Source of the DNA: Mucilaginibacter pallidiroseus
GTDB taxonomy: Bacteria > Bacteroidota > Bacteroidia > Sphingobacteriales > Sphingobacteriaceae
Assembly: GCF_007846085.1 (NCBI RefSeq)
Contig: NZ_VOEJ01000001.1
Span: forward strand, 558,001 to 622,000
Length of the DNA: 64,000 nucleotides
Direction: 5' to 3'
Under the pieces are notes generated by a model. That model ran no database searches, was not told where the DNA came from, and was given only the letters and a program-made list of their open reading frames with translations. Shown here one piece after another: positions 43,958-52,930 of this stretch (position 1 is the first letter of the stretch; every line of letters begins with the position of its first letter). The position numbers and the translations under genes were made by a program.

Positions 43958-46561
43958 CTACTTGTAAAGGCAGTTAGCAATAAGTCCTGTCCATCCGGTT
44001 TGATGTGCGGCGCCGAGGCCTCTCCCGTTATCGCCGTCAAAAAACTCATAAAAAAACAGGTTGCTTTTAAAGTGTTCATCCGTTTGCGTTTTAGCGCATG
44101 TACCGTTGAACGGCCTGTGGCCAGCGGCATCTGTTAAAAACAGCCTGGTAAGGCGTCGGCAAATTTCATCGGCAACTTCCTTAAGCGTCATCATCTGGCC
44201 TGATCCTGTGGGGCATTCAACCTTAAATTCATCACCATAAAACTCGTGATAACGGTTAAGGCTTCCAATTATCAGGTAGTTGATAGGCAGCCAAACAGGC
44301 CCGCGCCAGTTGCTGTTACCGCCAAACATGGCTGTATCGCTTTCGGCAGGCGTGTACTTTATACTAAAATTTGTGCCCTGTATGGTTGCGGTGAAAGGAT
44401 GCTCAAGATGATATTTGGATAGTGAACGAATACCGTAATCACTTAAAAACTCGTTTTCATCCAGCATGTAACCCAAAATGCCTTTCATCCGGTGCCCGCG
44501 TAAAAGGCTGATAAGGTGTTTGTTATTTGCGCTCTTTTCGTCCCAGTGCGATACGAGCGCGGCAAGGTCCGGACGGTTTTGTTTAAACCAATCCATCCGG
44601 CTCCGGAATATGGGGTTACTAGCAATATCTACATCATCCAAAACCCTTACTGCAAACAAAGGCATAAGGCCAACAATACTACGCACACGCATTTTGGTAG
44701 CCCCGCCATCGCTCATACGTAACTGGTCGTAAAAAAAGTCGTCCTGCTCATCCCAAAGGCCGGCATTACCACCCTCGCCCAGGCTTGACATTGCCCCGGC
44801 TATGTAAATAAAATGTTCAAAAAACTTCGATGCGATATCTTCATACGCATCGTTTGTAACGGCAAGCTCAGCAGCCATTCCCATAAGGTTAAGTGCATAA
44901 GCAGCCATCCAGCTTGTACCGTCTGCCTGCTCCAGGTGCGACCCGTCCGGGAATACCGTGTTGCGGTCAAACACACCGATATTATCAAGCCCCAAAAAAC
45001 CGCCTTCAAAGATGTTATTACCTGCCGAGTCCTTACGGTTTACCCACCAGGTAAAGTTGATCATCAATTTGTGAAAGATGCGTTCAAGAAAATAGGTATC
45101 TCCCCTGCCGTTATTTTGTTTTTTATCCTGCTGATAAATTTCCCATACCGCAATGGCAAGTACAGGTGGGTTAGCATCACTGAAATCCCACTCATAAGCG
45201 GGTAGCTGGCCATTTGGATGCATATACCAATCTTTTGTAAGCAGCGTAAGCTGGTTTTTGGTAAAATCCATATCCAAATCAGCCAGCGGGATGCAGTGAA
45301 AGGCGAGATCCCAGGCTGCAAACCAAGGGTATTCCCATTTGTCAGGCATTGAAATAATATCACCCCTATTGTTAAAGTGTTGCCATTTGCTATTGCGTCC
45401 ATCCAGGCGGCTTGCGGCTGGTGGCGGATAGGCCGGGTCTCCGGCAAGCCATTGGTGCACATCGAAGTAATAAAACTGTTTGGTCCATAACATACCCGCG
45501 TATGCTTGTCGTTGTATCATTGCCTTTTCGATACTGGCATCTTCGGGCGTTAGCGTTTGGTAAAACTCATCGGCCTCTGCAATTCGCGAAGTAAAGATGT
45601 TATCGAAATCATCAAAATTAGCTTCAGCAATAGATGACAAGCGGAATTTTAATGTTACGCTTTGCCCGGCGGGTATCTTCAAATCATAGTTGAAACACGC
45701 TTTTGTGCCCTGCTTGCCTGTGTTAATGGTGGCGGCACCATCTACGAGGTAATTGTTTATTCCATCTTTATAATACCTGCCGGGACTAACCGCCAAGCCA
45801 AACCGTTGGGCGTTGGTTTGGTTGTCGCAAAAGAGTGTTTCGGCTTCCGTTTGCGCTGAGAAATAAGCAATGTCAAGATTTGTGTGATCGATGCCAATTT
45901 GATTTTTTGATAAAGCCGATAAGTTTGGCTTGTAACTATCGTAACCCCAATCCCAGGTGTTTCGGAACCAAATAGTAGGCAGGATGTTGACTTCCGAGTC
46001 TTTACCACTGCGGTTATGCACAGTTATTTTGATCAGGATATCATCGGTAGCAGCTTTGGCATATTCTATCAAGACATCAAAATAGTTGTTGCCATCAAAA
46101 ACACCACTATCCATTATCTCAAACTCTGCCTGTGTACGGTCGCGTTTGCGGCTTTCGGCTACAAGCTCATCATATGGGAATGGCTGCTGCGGGTATTTGT
46201 ATAGCATCTTCATGTACGAGTGCGTGGGCGTATTGTCCAGGTAATAATATATTTCCTTAACGTCCTCGCCGTGGTTACCCTCCGCATTACTTAACCCGAA
46301 AAGTCGCTCTTTTAAAATATGATCTTTTTTGTTCCAAAGCGCAAGGCCAAAACATAATAACTGCTCACGGTCGCAAATGCCGGCAATAGCATCTTCGCCC
46401 CATCTATAGGCATAGCTGCGTGCTTTATCATGGCTCACATAGTTCCAGGCATCGCCGTTTGCGCTATAGTCTTCACGTACCGTTCCCCATTGCCTGTCGC
46501 TAACATAAGGCCCCCATTTTTTCCAGCCAGGCTGTTTTATCCTATCTTTTTCTATGCTCAT
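43958..46561 (-). CDS. GH63-like glycoside hydrolase (867 aa)
   Basis: An (alpha/alpha)6-barrel glycosidase of the GH63/MGH1-like type. The region WEYPWFAAWDLAFHCIPLA near residue 417 carries the general acid aspartate, and GGNSNWRGPVWLPINYLI near 750 carries the second substrate-binding wall. The N-terminal third is a beta-rich domain. No signal peptide, so cytoplasmic; substrates of related enzymes are glucosylglycerate or mannosylglycerate and short alpha-glucosides. It starts 3 bp after the dipeptidase stop, indicating co-translation. Confidence 0.88.
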   Translation of the reverse strand: MSIEKDRIKQPGWKKWGPYVSDRQWGTVREDYSANGDAWNYVSHDKARSYAYRWGEDAIAGICDREQLLCFGLALWNKKDHILKERLFGLSNAEGNHGEDVKEIYYYLDNTPTHSYMKMLYKYPQQPFPYDELVAESRKRDRTQAEFEIMDSGVFDGNNYFDVLIEYAKAATDDILIKITVHNRSGKDSEVNILPTIWFRNTWDWGYDSYKPNLSALSKNQIGIDHTNLDIAYFSAQTEAETLFCDNQTNAQRFGLAVSPGRYYKDGINNYLVDGAATINTGKQGTKACFNYDLKIPAGQSVTLKFRLSSIAEANFDDFDNIFTSRIAEADEFYQTLTPEDASIEKAMIQRQAYAGMLWTKQFYYFDVHQWLAGDPAYPPPAASRLDGRNSKWQHFNNRGDIISMPDKWEYPWFAAWDLAFHCIPLADLDMDFTKNQLTLLTKDWYMHPNGQLPAYEWDFSDANPPVLAIAVWEIYQQDKKQNNGRGDTYFLERIFHKLMINFTWWVNRKDSAGNNIFEGGFLGLDNIGVFDRNTVFPDGSHLEQADGTSWMAAYALNLMGMAAELAVTNDAYEDIASKFFEHFIYIAGAMSSLGEGGNAGLWDEQDDFFYDQLRMSDGGATKMRVRSIVGLMPLFAVRVLDDVDIASNPIFRSRMDWFKQNRPDLAALVSHWDEKSANNKHLISLLRGHRMKGILGYMLDENEFLSDYGIRSLSKYHLEHPFTATIQGTNFSIKYTPAESDTAMFGGNSNWRGPVWLPINYLIIGSLNRYHEFYGDEFKVECPTGSGQMMTLKEVADEICRRLTRLFLTDAAGHRPFNGTCAKTQTDEHFKSNLFFYEFFDGDNGRGLGAAHQTGWTGLIANCLYK

Positions 46562-46564
46562 AAA

Positions 46565-47635
46565 TTATTTCCAGGCATTTTCTAAAAAACGCAGCCAATT
46601 ACCATACATCATATTTTCGATATCTGTTTGGGAGTAACCGCGTTTAATTAAAATATCCGGCACTTTCTGTATGTCGGCAATGGTCTCCAGGTCGTATGGG
46701 CACTGTTCGCGGCCAAATGCACCGTCTAAATCAGTACCCATGCCTACATGCAGGGCATTACCCGCCAGTTGGCAAATATGATCGATATGATTGGCCATTA
46801 CCTCTAAGTTACAGTTCATACCTTCAGGCGTTGACATACCACGCACCCAGTTAGGCACCATCATCCAGGCATCTAAAGCAGCGCCGATAACAGCACCCCG
46901 GCTAATAAGCACTTTGATCATTTCATCGCTGTACTGGCGGTTATGGTTAACCAAAGCCCTGCAGTTGTTATGGCTTGCCCAAACGTGGCCGCCAAAGTTA
47001 TCAAGCGCTTGCCAAAAGGCGTCATCGCACAAATGGGTAGCATCAAGTATAATATTCAAGCGCTCCATTTCTTTAAGCAACTCCAAGCCTTGTTGTCCCA
47101 TTTTGCCGGTTGCATCTGTACCGTTTGCGTATCTGCCCGGCCCGTAATGTGCCGGGCCGAGGGCTCGTAAACCGTTATTGTAGGCACCTTCAAGGTAACT
47201 TACATCTACAATCGAGTCGGCACCTTCAAGGCTCAAAATATAACCTATAGGTTTTGTTGTATTGTCGTTTGCATCAGCCCATATTGCCAGGTGTTGATCC
47301 AACTGTTGCAGGTCAGTGATCTGTCGCATCTCTCCTTTCGCTTCCATGGCTTTGTACCATGCAAGCTGCCCCTGTGTTTGCGCCCAGGCCTGCTCGGGGG
47401 AGTGCCATCCGGGTAGAGTGTTGCCGAGAGCTACATAGCGTCCTATCTGGGTAGCTACAACAAGGCCGATGTTCGCCTTGCGTAATTCGGGCAATGATAC
47501 TACTGCTTTTGCACGATCGGGCTTATCTGTCAATCCTTCTTCGCGTTGGTTTATGGCTGCAACCGATTGGGTTAAGTCGCGGTTCCACTCAAGAGCGTTC
47601 ATGCTCAGATCAAGATGGGCATCTATTACAAACAT
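46565..47635 (-). CDS. Membrane dipeptidase-type hydrolase, peptidase M19
   Basis: Zinc amidohydrolase-fold dipeptidase. IDAHLDLSM gives the HxD metal pair (H7, D9), LEGADSI the bridging glutamate, and LDATHLCD and ASHNNCRAL the following histidines; GMGTDLDG is the late family motif. The start is uncertain between ATG 47635 (chosen, 356 aa) and GTG 47644. No signal peptide. M19 enzymes cleave dipeptides with a C-terminal D- or L-residue, so the upstream D-threonine-aldolase-like and RidA genes make a D-amino-acid or peptide salvage role reasonable, though this is inference. Confidence 0.92.
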   Translation of the reverse strand: MFVIDAHLDLSMNALEWNRDLTQSVAAINQREEGLTDKPDRAKAVVSLPELRKANIGLVVATQIGRYVALGNTLPGWHSPEQAWAQTQGQLAWYKAMEAKGEMRQITDLQQLDQHLAIWADANDNTTKPIGYILSLEGADSIVDVSYLEGAYNNGLRALGPAHYGPGRYANGTDATGKMGQQGLELLKEMERLNIILDATHLCDDAFWQALDNFGGHVWASHNNCRALVNHNRQYSDEMIKVLISRGAVIGAALDAWMMVPNWVRGMSTPEGMNCNLEVMANHIDHICQLAGNALHVGMGTDLDGAFGREQCPYDLETIADIQKVPDILIKRGYSQTDIENMMYGNWLRFLENAWK

Positions 47636-47721
47636 ATTATTCACAATTTTGGATTACACCGATACGATAATGATTTCATGGGCTTTAATCAGCAAATCGT
47701 ACCGATTTTAATTTCTCCTGA

Positions 47722-48831
47722 TTAAATATTGATCTTCCTATCGCGTGCGGTATTAAACCACTCGCTTATGGGCACGCCATTTTCTATTGCAATTGCCCGC
47801 TCGTAAAGCGCTACCGTTGGACAAATGTGGTGCGGCAAACCATACAAGATATCGCCAACTTTAAATTGATAATCCCGCCCGCCGTCAGCTACCAAATGCT
47901 CTTCGCTTTGGCCTATCAATTTTAAATCCGGCGCATTTAAAAAGTAAATTCTTTTATTCAATTCGTTTTCTGCCGATACGGACTTATGGCCAATATCAAT
48001 ACATATCTTACCATCATCAGGCAATGACACAACGCGACCAAGAATAAGTGCTGCAGTTTTAAATGGTTGCTCCTCAAATGCGGTTTGATAACCCTTATCC
48101 CAATATACAAATGTGCCGGGGCTGCATTCCAGCTGGGGAAACTTGGCCAATATCGAAAATGTTGGCGAGCCACCCGCTATCAGGACGGGTTGCGGATATC
48201 CGGCCTTTTTTATCTGTTCGATGAGGCCAAGAACTTGCTGCATATAGCCGATCAGTTTCAGTTGCCTTTCATTGTAGTCATGATCATGGATATGCCCGTC
48301 ATAAGCATGCAAGCCTTTTAATGTCAACGACGGTAAGGAAGCAACTTGCTGATACAAGGCAAATGCCTTTGCAGGGGCAATACCTGTTCGGTTCATGCCC
48401 ACATTCAGGTCGATAAATACGTCTATCAGTAAGCCATTAGCAACTCCTTGTTTGGAGATGGCTTTTGCAGATGCCATGTTATCTACCAGGCAGGAAAATG
48501 CTGTATCTGGATAAGCCTTTATCAGTTCAATAAACCGATGCAGCTTAGGGTCGTTTGGCTGGTAAGCTAACAGCACGTCTGGTGCTTTACATTGGCCAAG
48601 CATTTCGGCCTCAGCAATGGTTGCACATTTAAACTTGGTAATGCCCGCCTGTATCATTAACTGCGATACTTGCGGGCTTTTATGCGTTTTAACATGCGGG
48701 CGCAAGCGTGCTACATCATCAATCATTGTTTTTAACAGGTCGATGTTGTATTGCACCCGCTCCGGGTAAATCACCAGCGCAGGTGTATCAATGGCGTCGG
48801 TGTTGGCTATGTCAAACCAGTTGGCTGCCAT
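47722..48831 (-). CDS. D-threonine aldolase-like PLP enzyme
   Basis: 369 aa, fold type III (alanine-racemase-like barrel plus C-terminal beta domain). IDTPALVIYPERVQYNI opens the barrel; RPHVKTHKS (residues 44-52) carries the PLP lysine; LIAGGSPTF binds the phosphate; and GLPHHICPTVALYE near the C-terminus provides the His and Cys metal ligands of the D-threonine aldolase / D-serine dehydratase-like family. Starts 2 bp after the RidA stop, so the two are translationally coupled; 86 bp precede the dipeptidase. The true substrate (D-threonine, D-serine or hydroxy-aspartate) cannot be set by sequence. Confidence 0.9.
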   Translation of the reverse strand: MAANWFDIANTDAIDTPALVIYPERVQYNIDLLKTMIDDVARLRPHVKTHKSPQVSQLMIQAGITKFKCATIAEAEMLGQCKAPDVLLAYQPNDPKLHRFIELIKAYPDTAFSCLVDNMASAKAISKQGVANGLLIDVFIDLNVGMNRTGIAPAKAFALYQQVASLPSLTLKGLHAYDGHIHDHDYNERQLKLIGYMQQVLGLIEQIKKAGYPQPVLIAGGSPTFSILAKFPQLECSPGTFVYWDKGYQTAFEEQPFKTAALILGRVVSLPDDGKICIDIGHKSVSAENELNKRIYFLNAPDLKLIGQSEEHLVADGGRDYQFKVGDILYGLPHHICPTVALYERAIAIENGVPISEWFNTARDRKINI

Positions 48832-48833
48832 TT

Positions 48834-49301
48834 TTACTGCTCCAGTTCAAATAGCGCTTCAATCTCAACAGGTATGTTATCAGGCAACGAGCCAAAGCCA
48901 ACTGCACTGCGCACACCTATACCATTTTCTTCACCCCATACTGCAGCAAAAAGTTCGCTGCAACCATTAATGATAAATGGGTGTTTTTCAAACTCGGGAG
49001 TGCAGTTTACCATTCCCAATACCTTAATAACACGTTTTATTTTATTAAGGCTGCCAATATTGGCTTTAATGGTTGAAAGCATGGCCAAGCCTACCTGGCG
49101 TGCAGCAACTTTGCCTTCATCCTGGCTCATATCGGCACCAATGCGGCCTATTATAAGGGTGCCGTCGTCCTGCACGGTACCATGACCAGACAAGTAAAGG
49201 TATTTACCATCAATTAAGCAAGGTTTATAAACGCCTAACGGCTTTGGTGCAGGCGGGAGGTTTAAACCAAGCGCCGCAAAGTTTTCTTCAGCAGTGTTCA
49301 T
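48834..49301 (-). CDS. RidA/YjgF family protein
   Basis: 155 aa, of the longer RidA-like subgroup (typical RidA is about 130 aa). Core motifs are LYLSGHGTVQDDG, ARQVGLAMLSTIKANIG, VIKVLGMVN, and a C-terminal GVRSAVGFGSLPDNIPVEIEALFE with the arginine that binds the substrate carboxylate. RidA proteins hydrolyse reactive enamine/imine products released by PLP enzymes, which fits its position 2 bp upstream of the D-threonine-aldolase-like gene. Confidence 0.92.
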   Translation of the reverse strand: MNTAEENFAALGLNLPPAPKPLGVYKPCLIDGKYLYLSGHGTVQDDGTLIIGRIGADMSQDEGKVAARQVGLAMLSTIKANIGSLNKIKRVIKVLGMVNCTPEFEKHPFIINGCSELFAAVWGEENGIGVRSAVGFGSLPDNIPVEIEALFELEQ

Positions 49302-49336
49302 TTTGTAAAACTATTATTTATCGGCATCAACGCAAA

Positions 49337-49364
49337 CAAAAAAAGCCCCGAAAAACGGGGCCCT
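49337..49364 (-). terminator. Intrinsic terminator after barrel gene at 49393
   Basis: GCCCCG (49345-49350) and CGGGGC (49356-49361) around a 5-base loop, with a run of seven T on the minus strand. It separates this barrel gene from the RidA unit. Confidence 0.85.
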
Positions 49365-49392
49365 TTGGTTATTATGATGTTTAGGTTGGATA

Positions 49393-50490
49393 TTACAATT
49401 TAAATGACACGCCAAAGTTGATCGAGTAATCGGCAAAAGCAGCGTCACCATTTACAAAGGTGCCGGTGTTTTTGCTGTTCTCGCGGTCAGTAACGCTTTG
49501 TGTACGGTCGCGGATGATGGCGATTGGCACGCTTGCAAAAATATTTACTTTACGGAAGCTGTAATTTAAAGCAGGCTCGCCCGAGAATACATAACCCGGC
49601 CTGCGGAAGCCGTCGCTTTTACCAAATATGTCATAAACCGGGATACCTTCTATCCTTGCACCGGCAGATACATTTATCGCACTAAATGCACCTTTTAAAG
49701 CATAATTTACACCTAAACGCGCCATATACTGGTCGGGCACGTTGGTAATAGCCTCATTAGCCAGGGTAGCCCTTAACGTTTCGCGATAAGTGCGTGTGCC
49801 GTTCATGTTGCGCGGATTGCTCATGTAATACAGATTGGTGTAACCGCTGAACGAACCGCCAAGGCCCAAAAAGCCATTCACTTCGGCAATAATACCTACA
49901 CCGCCATCTCCCAATTGTATTGATTGATCAACAGGGCGAACAGCAGGCGTTACATTATAAAAAGTTGATGTTGCATTGTAATCGCCGGTTGGTAGTTTTA
50001 CGCCCAATCCAACCTGGATATTTCCGGTGTGCGTTTTATGACTGTCAAACAACCATCGGTTTGCCACGATACGCATATCGCCAATGCCATTTGATTTGGA
50101 TGTATGGCGCTCTTTGCCGCCGTGTTCATATAATGATGAGCGGGTATTGATCAGGTAAGGCATCCCAACCGTAACCGACCAAAATTGGTTAAAGTTACGG
50201 GTAAGGCTTAAGTCGATAGTGCTTTGATGGTTAATAACTTCGTTGCCCAACACTAAGCGTTCCTTTTGCTCCTCACGGCCCCTGAAGTGGCGAAAGGATT
50301 TAAAGTAACGATATGATGATGTAAACAACCAGCCTTTGTCTGACCCTAAGACCGTATCAAGCATTGGGTGCTCCATTGTTAAGAACGACCCGTTACCCCT
50401 GATAGCCACGCAACCTTGCGCGTTTGATTTTAGGTTATTGAAAAGCGTGAGCACAGCAACAGCTGCAAGAATTTTATGATAAAATTTCAT
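49393..50490 (-). CDS. Putative outer-membrane beta-barrel protein (365 aa)
   Basis: Signal peptide MKFYHKILAAVAVLTLFNNLKSNAQ. The mature part alternates short amphipathic strands with glycine turns (LSLTRNFNQFWSVTVGMPYL, IQVGLGVKLPTGDYNATS) and ends with a phenylalanine-containing strand SINFGVSFKL, as in outer-membrane barrels of the transporter/phenol-degradation MetA-like group. C-terminal gene of a four-gene minus-strand set with a DoxX-like protein, a haloperoxidase-like lipoprotein and a second barrel. Specific cargo unknown. Confidence 0.75.
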   Translation of the reverse strand: MKFYHKILAAVAVLTLFNNLKSNAQGCVAIRGNGSFLTMEHPMLDTVLGSDKGWLFTSSYRYFKSFRHFRGREEQKERLVLGNEVINHQSTIDLSLTRNFNQFWSVTVGMPYLINTRSSLYEHGGKERHTSKSNGIGDMRIVANRWLFDSHKTHTGNIQVGLGVKLPTGDYNATSTFYNVTPAVRPVDQSIQLGDGGVGIIAEVNGFLGLGGSFSGYTNLYYMSNPRNMNGTRTYRETLRATLANEAITNVPDQYMARLGVNYALKGAFSAINVSAGARIEGIPVYDIFGKSDGFRRPGYVFSGEPALNYSFRKVNIFASVPIAIIRDRTQSVTDRENSKNTGTFVNGDAAFADYSINFGVSFKL

Positions 50491-50563
50491 TGTAATTGTT
50501 TAAGAATAGGTTTATGGTGCCGTTGTTGCACCAACCTGCATATGCAGGATTTTAATTGATTAA

Positions 50564-51364
50564 TTAAACCGGTTTGGTAGTTGCGCCATTGCGGGCAAAG
50601 TAACCGGTGTTGATGTATTTAAGAGATATGTATAAAGCCAGTATGGAGCCATAACTGCCGCCCCTTTCTATCCACTCAAAAACTTCATAGTGAGGGTAAA
50701 AAAGTTCGGTAGCTATTTTCCAAATAAACAAGATGATTAACGCGCTGCGCAATGGTTTTGCCAAAACAAGGCATGCGGCAGTAATTTCAAATGCACCAAC
50801 CGCTAAGGCTACCTTGCCTGGTTGCCCAAATCCAAGTGATGCGTATTGATTTAGCAAACCTTTTTTCTCAATAATATTTAACCATCCGTGCCCCATCAAC
50901 AGCATAAATACAATGAGCTTTAGGCAGGTAGTTACACTTGCCAGCGTTTTGTCACTGTAAACCGCATTTGGATCTATAGGCTCAAAAAGGTGTTTAAAGC
51001 TTTTTGTCCCACCCGAAAGGATTAACATTGCCAAAGGCGCACCAAAGTTACCGGCACGCTCAATAAACTCGGCGAAGGGCTCGCCCGATGCCGGGCGAAG
51101 AAATGCTGTAAATGCCCCCCATATTACCAACCACAAAGCAATAGCTCGTATTGGGTAAAAAAGCATAATTACACCAAACAAAATATCTGCGCCACCAACC
51201 CACGGCATCAAGCTATAGGCCGTTTCCTTGCCTATACCAAACACCGCGAAATAATTGCACCAAATTTCTTTAGTAATAATACCAAAGGCCCCATGCCCAA
51301 CAAAGCACATGGCTATAGCTATGCGTAAAGTGTAATGAAGCTTATTGTTGGTCGTAAAATGCAT
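50564..51364 (-). CDS. DoxX-like integral membrane protein (266 aa)
   Basis: About seven hydrophobic segments. LRIAIAMCFVGHGAFGI and LKLIVFMLLMGHGWLNI are two copies of the (V/L)GHG-type DoxX helix, indicating an internal duplication. AVGAFEITAACLVLAKPLRSALIILFIWK resembles the third DoxX helix. DoxX proteins are linked to quinone-dependent redox or membrane reductase complexes. It starts 11 bp after the haloperoxidase-like gene stop, so coupled expression is likely. Confidence 0.75.
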   Translation of the reverse strand: MHFTTNNKLHYTLRIAIAMCFVGHGAFGIITKEIWCNYFAVFGIGKETAYSLMPWVGGADILFGVIMLFYPIRAIALWLVIWGAFTAFLRPASGEPFAEFIERAGNFGAPLAMLILSGGTKSFKHLFEPIDPNAVYSDKTLASVTTCLKLIVFMLLMGHGWLNIIEKKGLLNQYASLGFGQPGKVALAVGAFEITAACLVLAKPLRSALIILFIWKIATELFYPHYEVFEWIERGGSYGSILALYISLKYINTGYFARNGATTKPV

Positions 51365-51375
51365 TCTTGTTGATT

Positions 51376-52920
51376 TTATTTATCTGCGCCGTCAGCCTTA
51401 GCTCTTGCCACAGCGTACTCTCCCACCTTTTTACCTGTTTGTAAGCCTACTTCACAATCGCTGCGGTAGTGAATTGCTCCATATAATCGAGACATTGCAG
51501 CTTCTTTTGCCATATCCATAAACTTGTTACCCCTATCTGGCAGCAGGTAGCTTAAAACAGTTGCAGCAGCACCACTAAAGTTTGAGTGCCCCGATGTATA
51601 CGACGGGAAGTTAGGGATACCTGTAAGCGTTTTAATTGTAAGCACCATTTGTGTAGGCCTTGGGTTAAAGTAGTAATACTTGGCATCCCAGCAAACTATG
51701 GCCGCGTCCATTTCGGCCATGTTTAGTAAAGCTAAGTTACGCGCCCAGCGTACTTCGCTCCAGTTTTGTTTTACAAACTCTTCAGAAGCAATAGTATTCC
51801 AGTGGCCCGGAGGCGTTGGCGTACCTACACCATCGGCCCAAAATGCTACAATGCGCTCATGCTCGCGGCTATGGTTCTGGCTCATCTGTAATACTTCTTC
51901 GGCCTCTTTCTTAAATTCAGCAGAACTGGTAGAATATGGCGGCGGCGGGCGTAGTGCTTCGACAGTTGCAGTGGTGAATAGAAAAGGATTAACTTTCGTA
52001 AATAACGGCAACATAGGGGGCCTCTTTGGTAGTTCGAGGCTTATCCAAGGCGTTTGGCCTTTGGCTGCAGTATTGGTTTCAAGCGCCGTCCAATCAGCTT
52101 GTGTGCCTATGGCCGCTCCGGCCTTATCAGCACGTGCACGCGCTAAAAATACTGCTGCAACTTGTTTGCCTAATGATTCGCCCGCATCCCAATCCGACCT
52201 CGTATTTGCGCCTGACATTAAACGATAAAGCTTTTCTTCGGCTACTTTTTTCTGGATGAAATCAAGATCGCCCGGAAAAAGTAATTCCATCATTTTGGAC
52301 GTTACACCCGCAACAACCGCGTCTTCGCTCGGGTATGATGGCAAGTCCGATTTTGGGATAAGCGCCTGTACATTTACATCATTTTTGTATGGTGCCGCAC
52401 GGTTAAACTGCTTTTTAAATTTCCAGGCCTGCACTAATGCATCATACTGCGACGCGCTTACATAAGCATACGCCCTTGCTGCATAAGGTGGGTTTGAGAA
52501 CGGAAATAACGGGTAAGCCAGTGGGTTTGCCGCACTTGGGAACGGATATGTGCCGTCATCATTTTGGTATGGCGGCAAGTTGTGTTTGGCAACTAAATCG
52601 CGCAAAATTTCGTTCCAACGCAACACCGAGCCTGCACTCCAGTATTTGATAATATCTTTTTGCTCTTGCGTTAGGTTTTTTTGGTAGCTCTTTATCTCGT
52701 TTAGGTCTGCAAGATAGTTAGGCGTTGTTATAGCATCAGGTGCTGCTACCGTAAACGTGCTAGACGCTGTCAAGATAGGCGTCCAGGCATCAGCATTGGC
52801 ATCAATATTATTGGGCGCTAAAGCCGGGAATACCTCATTACGTTCCACAATGTCCTTTTTACATGATGTAAGAGATGCTGCCGCAAGTAAAATATATAGT
52901 AAGTTTCTTTTCATTTTCAT
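51376..52920 (-). CDS. Vanadium-haloperoxidase/PAP2-type lipoprotein
   Basis: 514 aa from the ATG at 52920 (a second ATG two codons later is possible). Lipobox LTSCKKD puts the acylated cysteine at residue 20, so it is a lipoprotein. The vanadate/phosphate-binding motif set is complete: the NPRPTQM basic segment, PSYTSGHSNFSGA near 445 and SRLYGAIHYRSDCEVG near 480 (His catalytic). Such proteins are vanadium haloperoxidases or acid phosphatases. An earlier frame adds an extension that overlaps the upstream barrel gene. Redox halide chemistry versus phosphatase activity cannot be decided here. Confidence 0.9.
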   Translation of the reverse strand: MKMKRNLLYILLAAASLTSCKKDIVERNEVFPALAPNNIDANADAWTPILTASSTFTVAAPDAITTPNYLADLNEIKSYQKNLTQEQKDIIKYWSAGSVLRWNEILRDLVAKHNLPPYQNDDGTYPFPSAANPLAYPLFPFSNPPYAARAYAYVSASQYDALVQAWKFKKQFNRAAPYKNDVNVQALIPKSDLPSYPSEDAVVAGVTSKMMELLFPGDLDFIQKKVAEEKLYRLMSGANTRSDWDAGESLGKQVAAVFLARARADKAGAAIGTQADWTALETNTAAKGQTPWISLELPKRPPMLPLFTKVNPFLFTTATVEALRPPPPYSTSSAEFKKEAEEVLQMSQNHSREHERIVAFWADGVGTPTPPGHWNTIASEEFVKQNWSEVRWARNLALLNMAEMDAAIVCWDAKYYYFNPRPTQMVLTIKTLTGIPNFPSYTSGHSNFSGAAATVLSYLLPDRGNKFMDMAKEAAMSRLYGAIHYRSDCEVGLQTGKKVGEYAVARAKADGADK

Positions 52921-52930
52921 CAGCTTAAGA

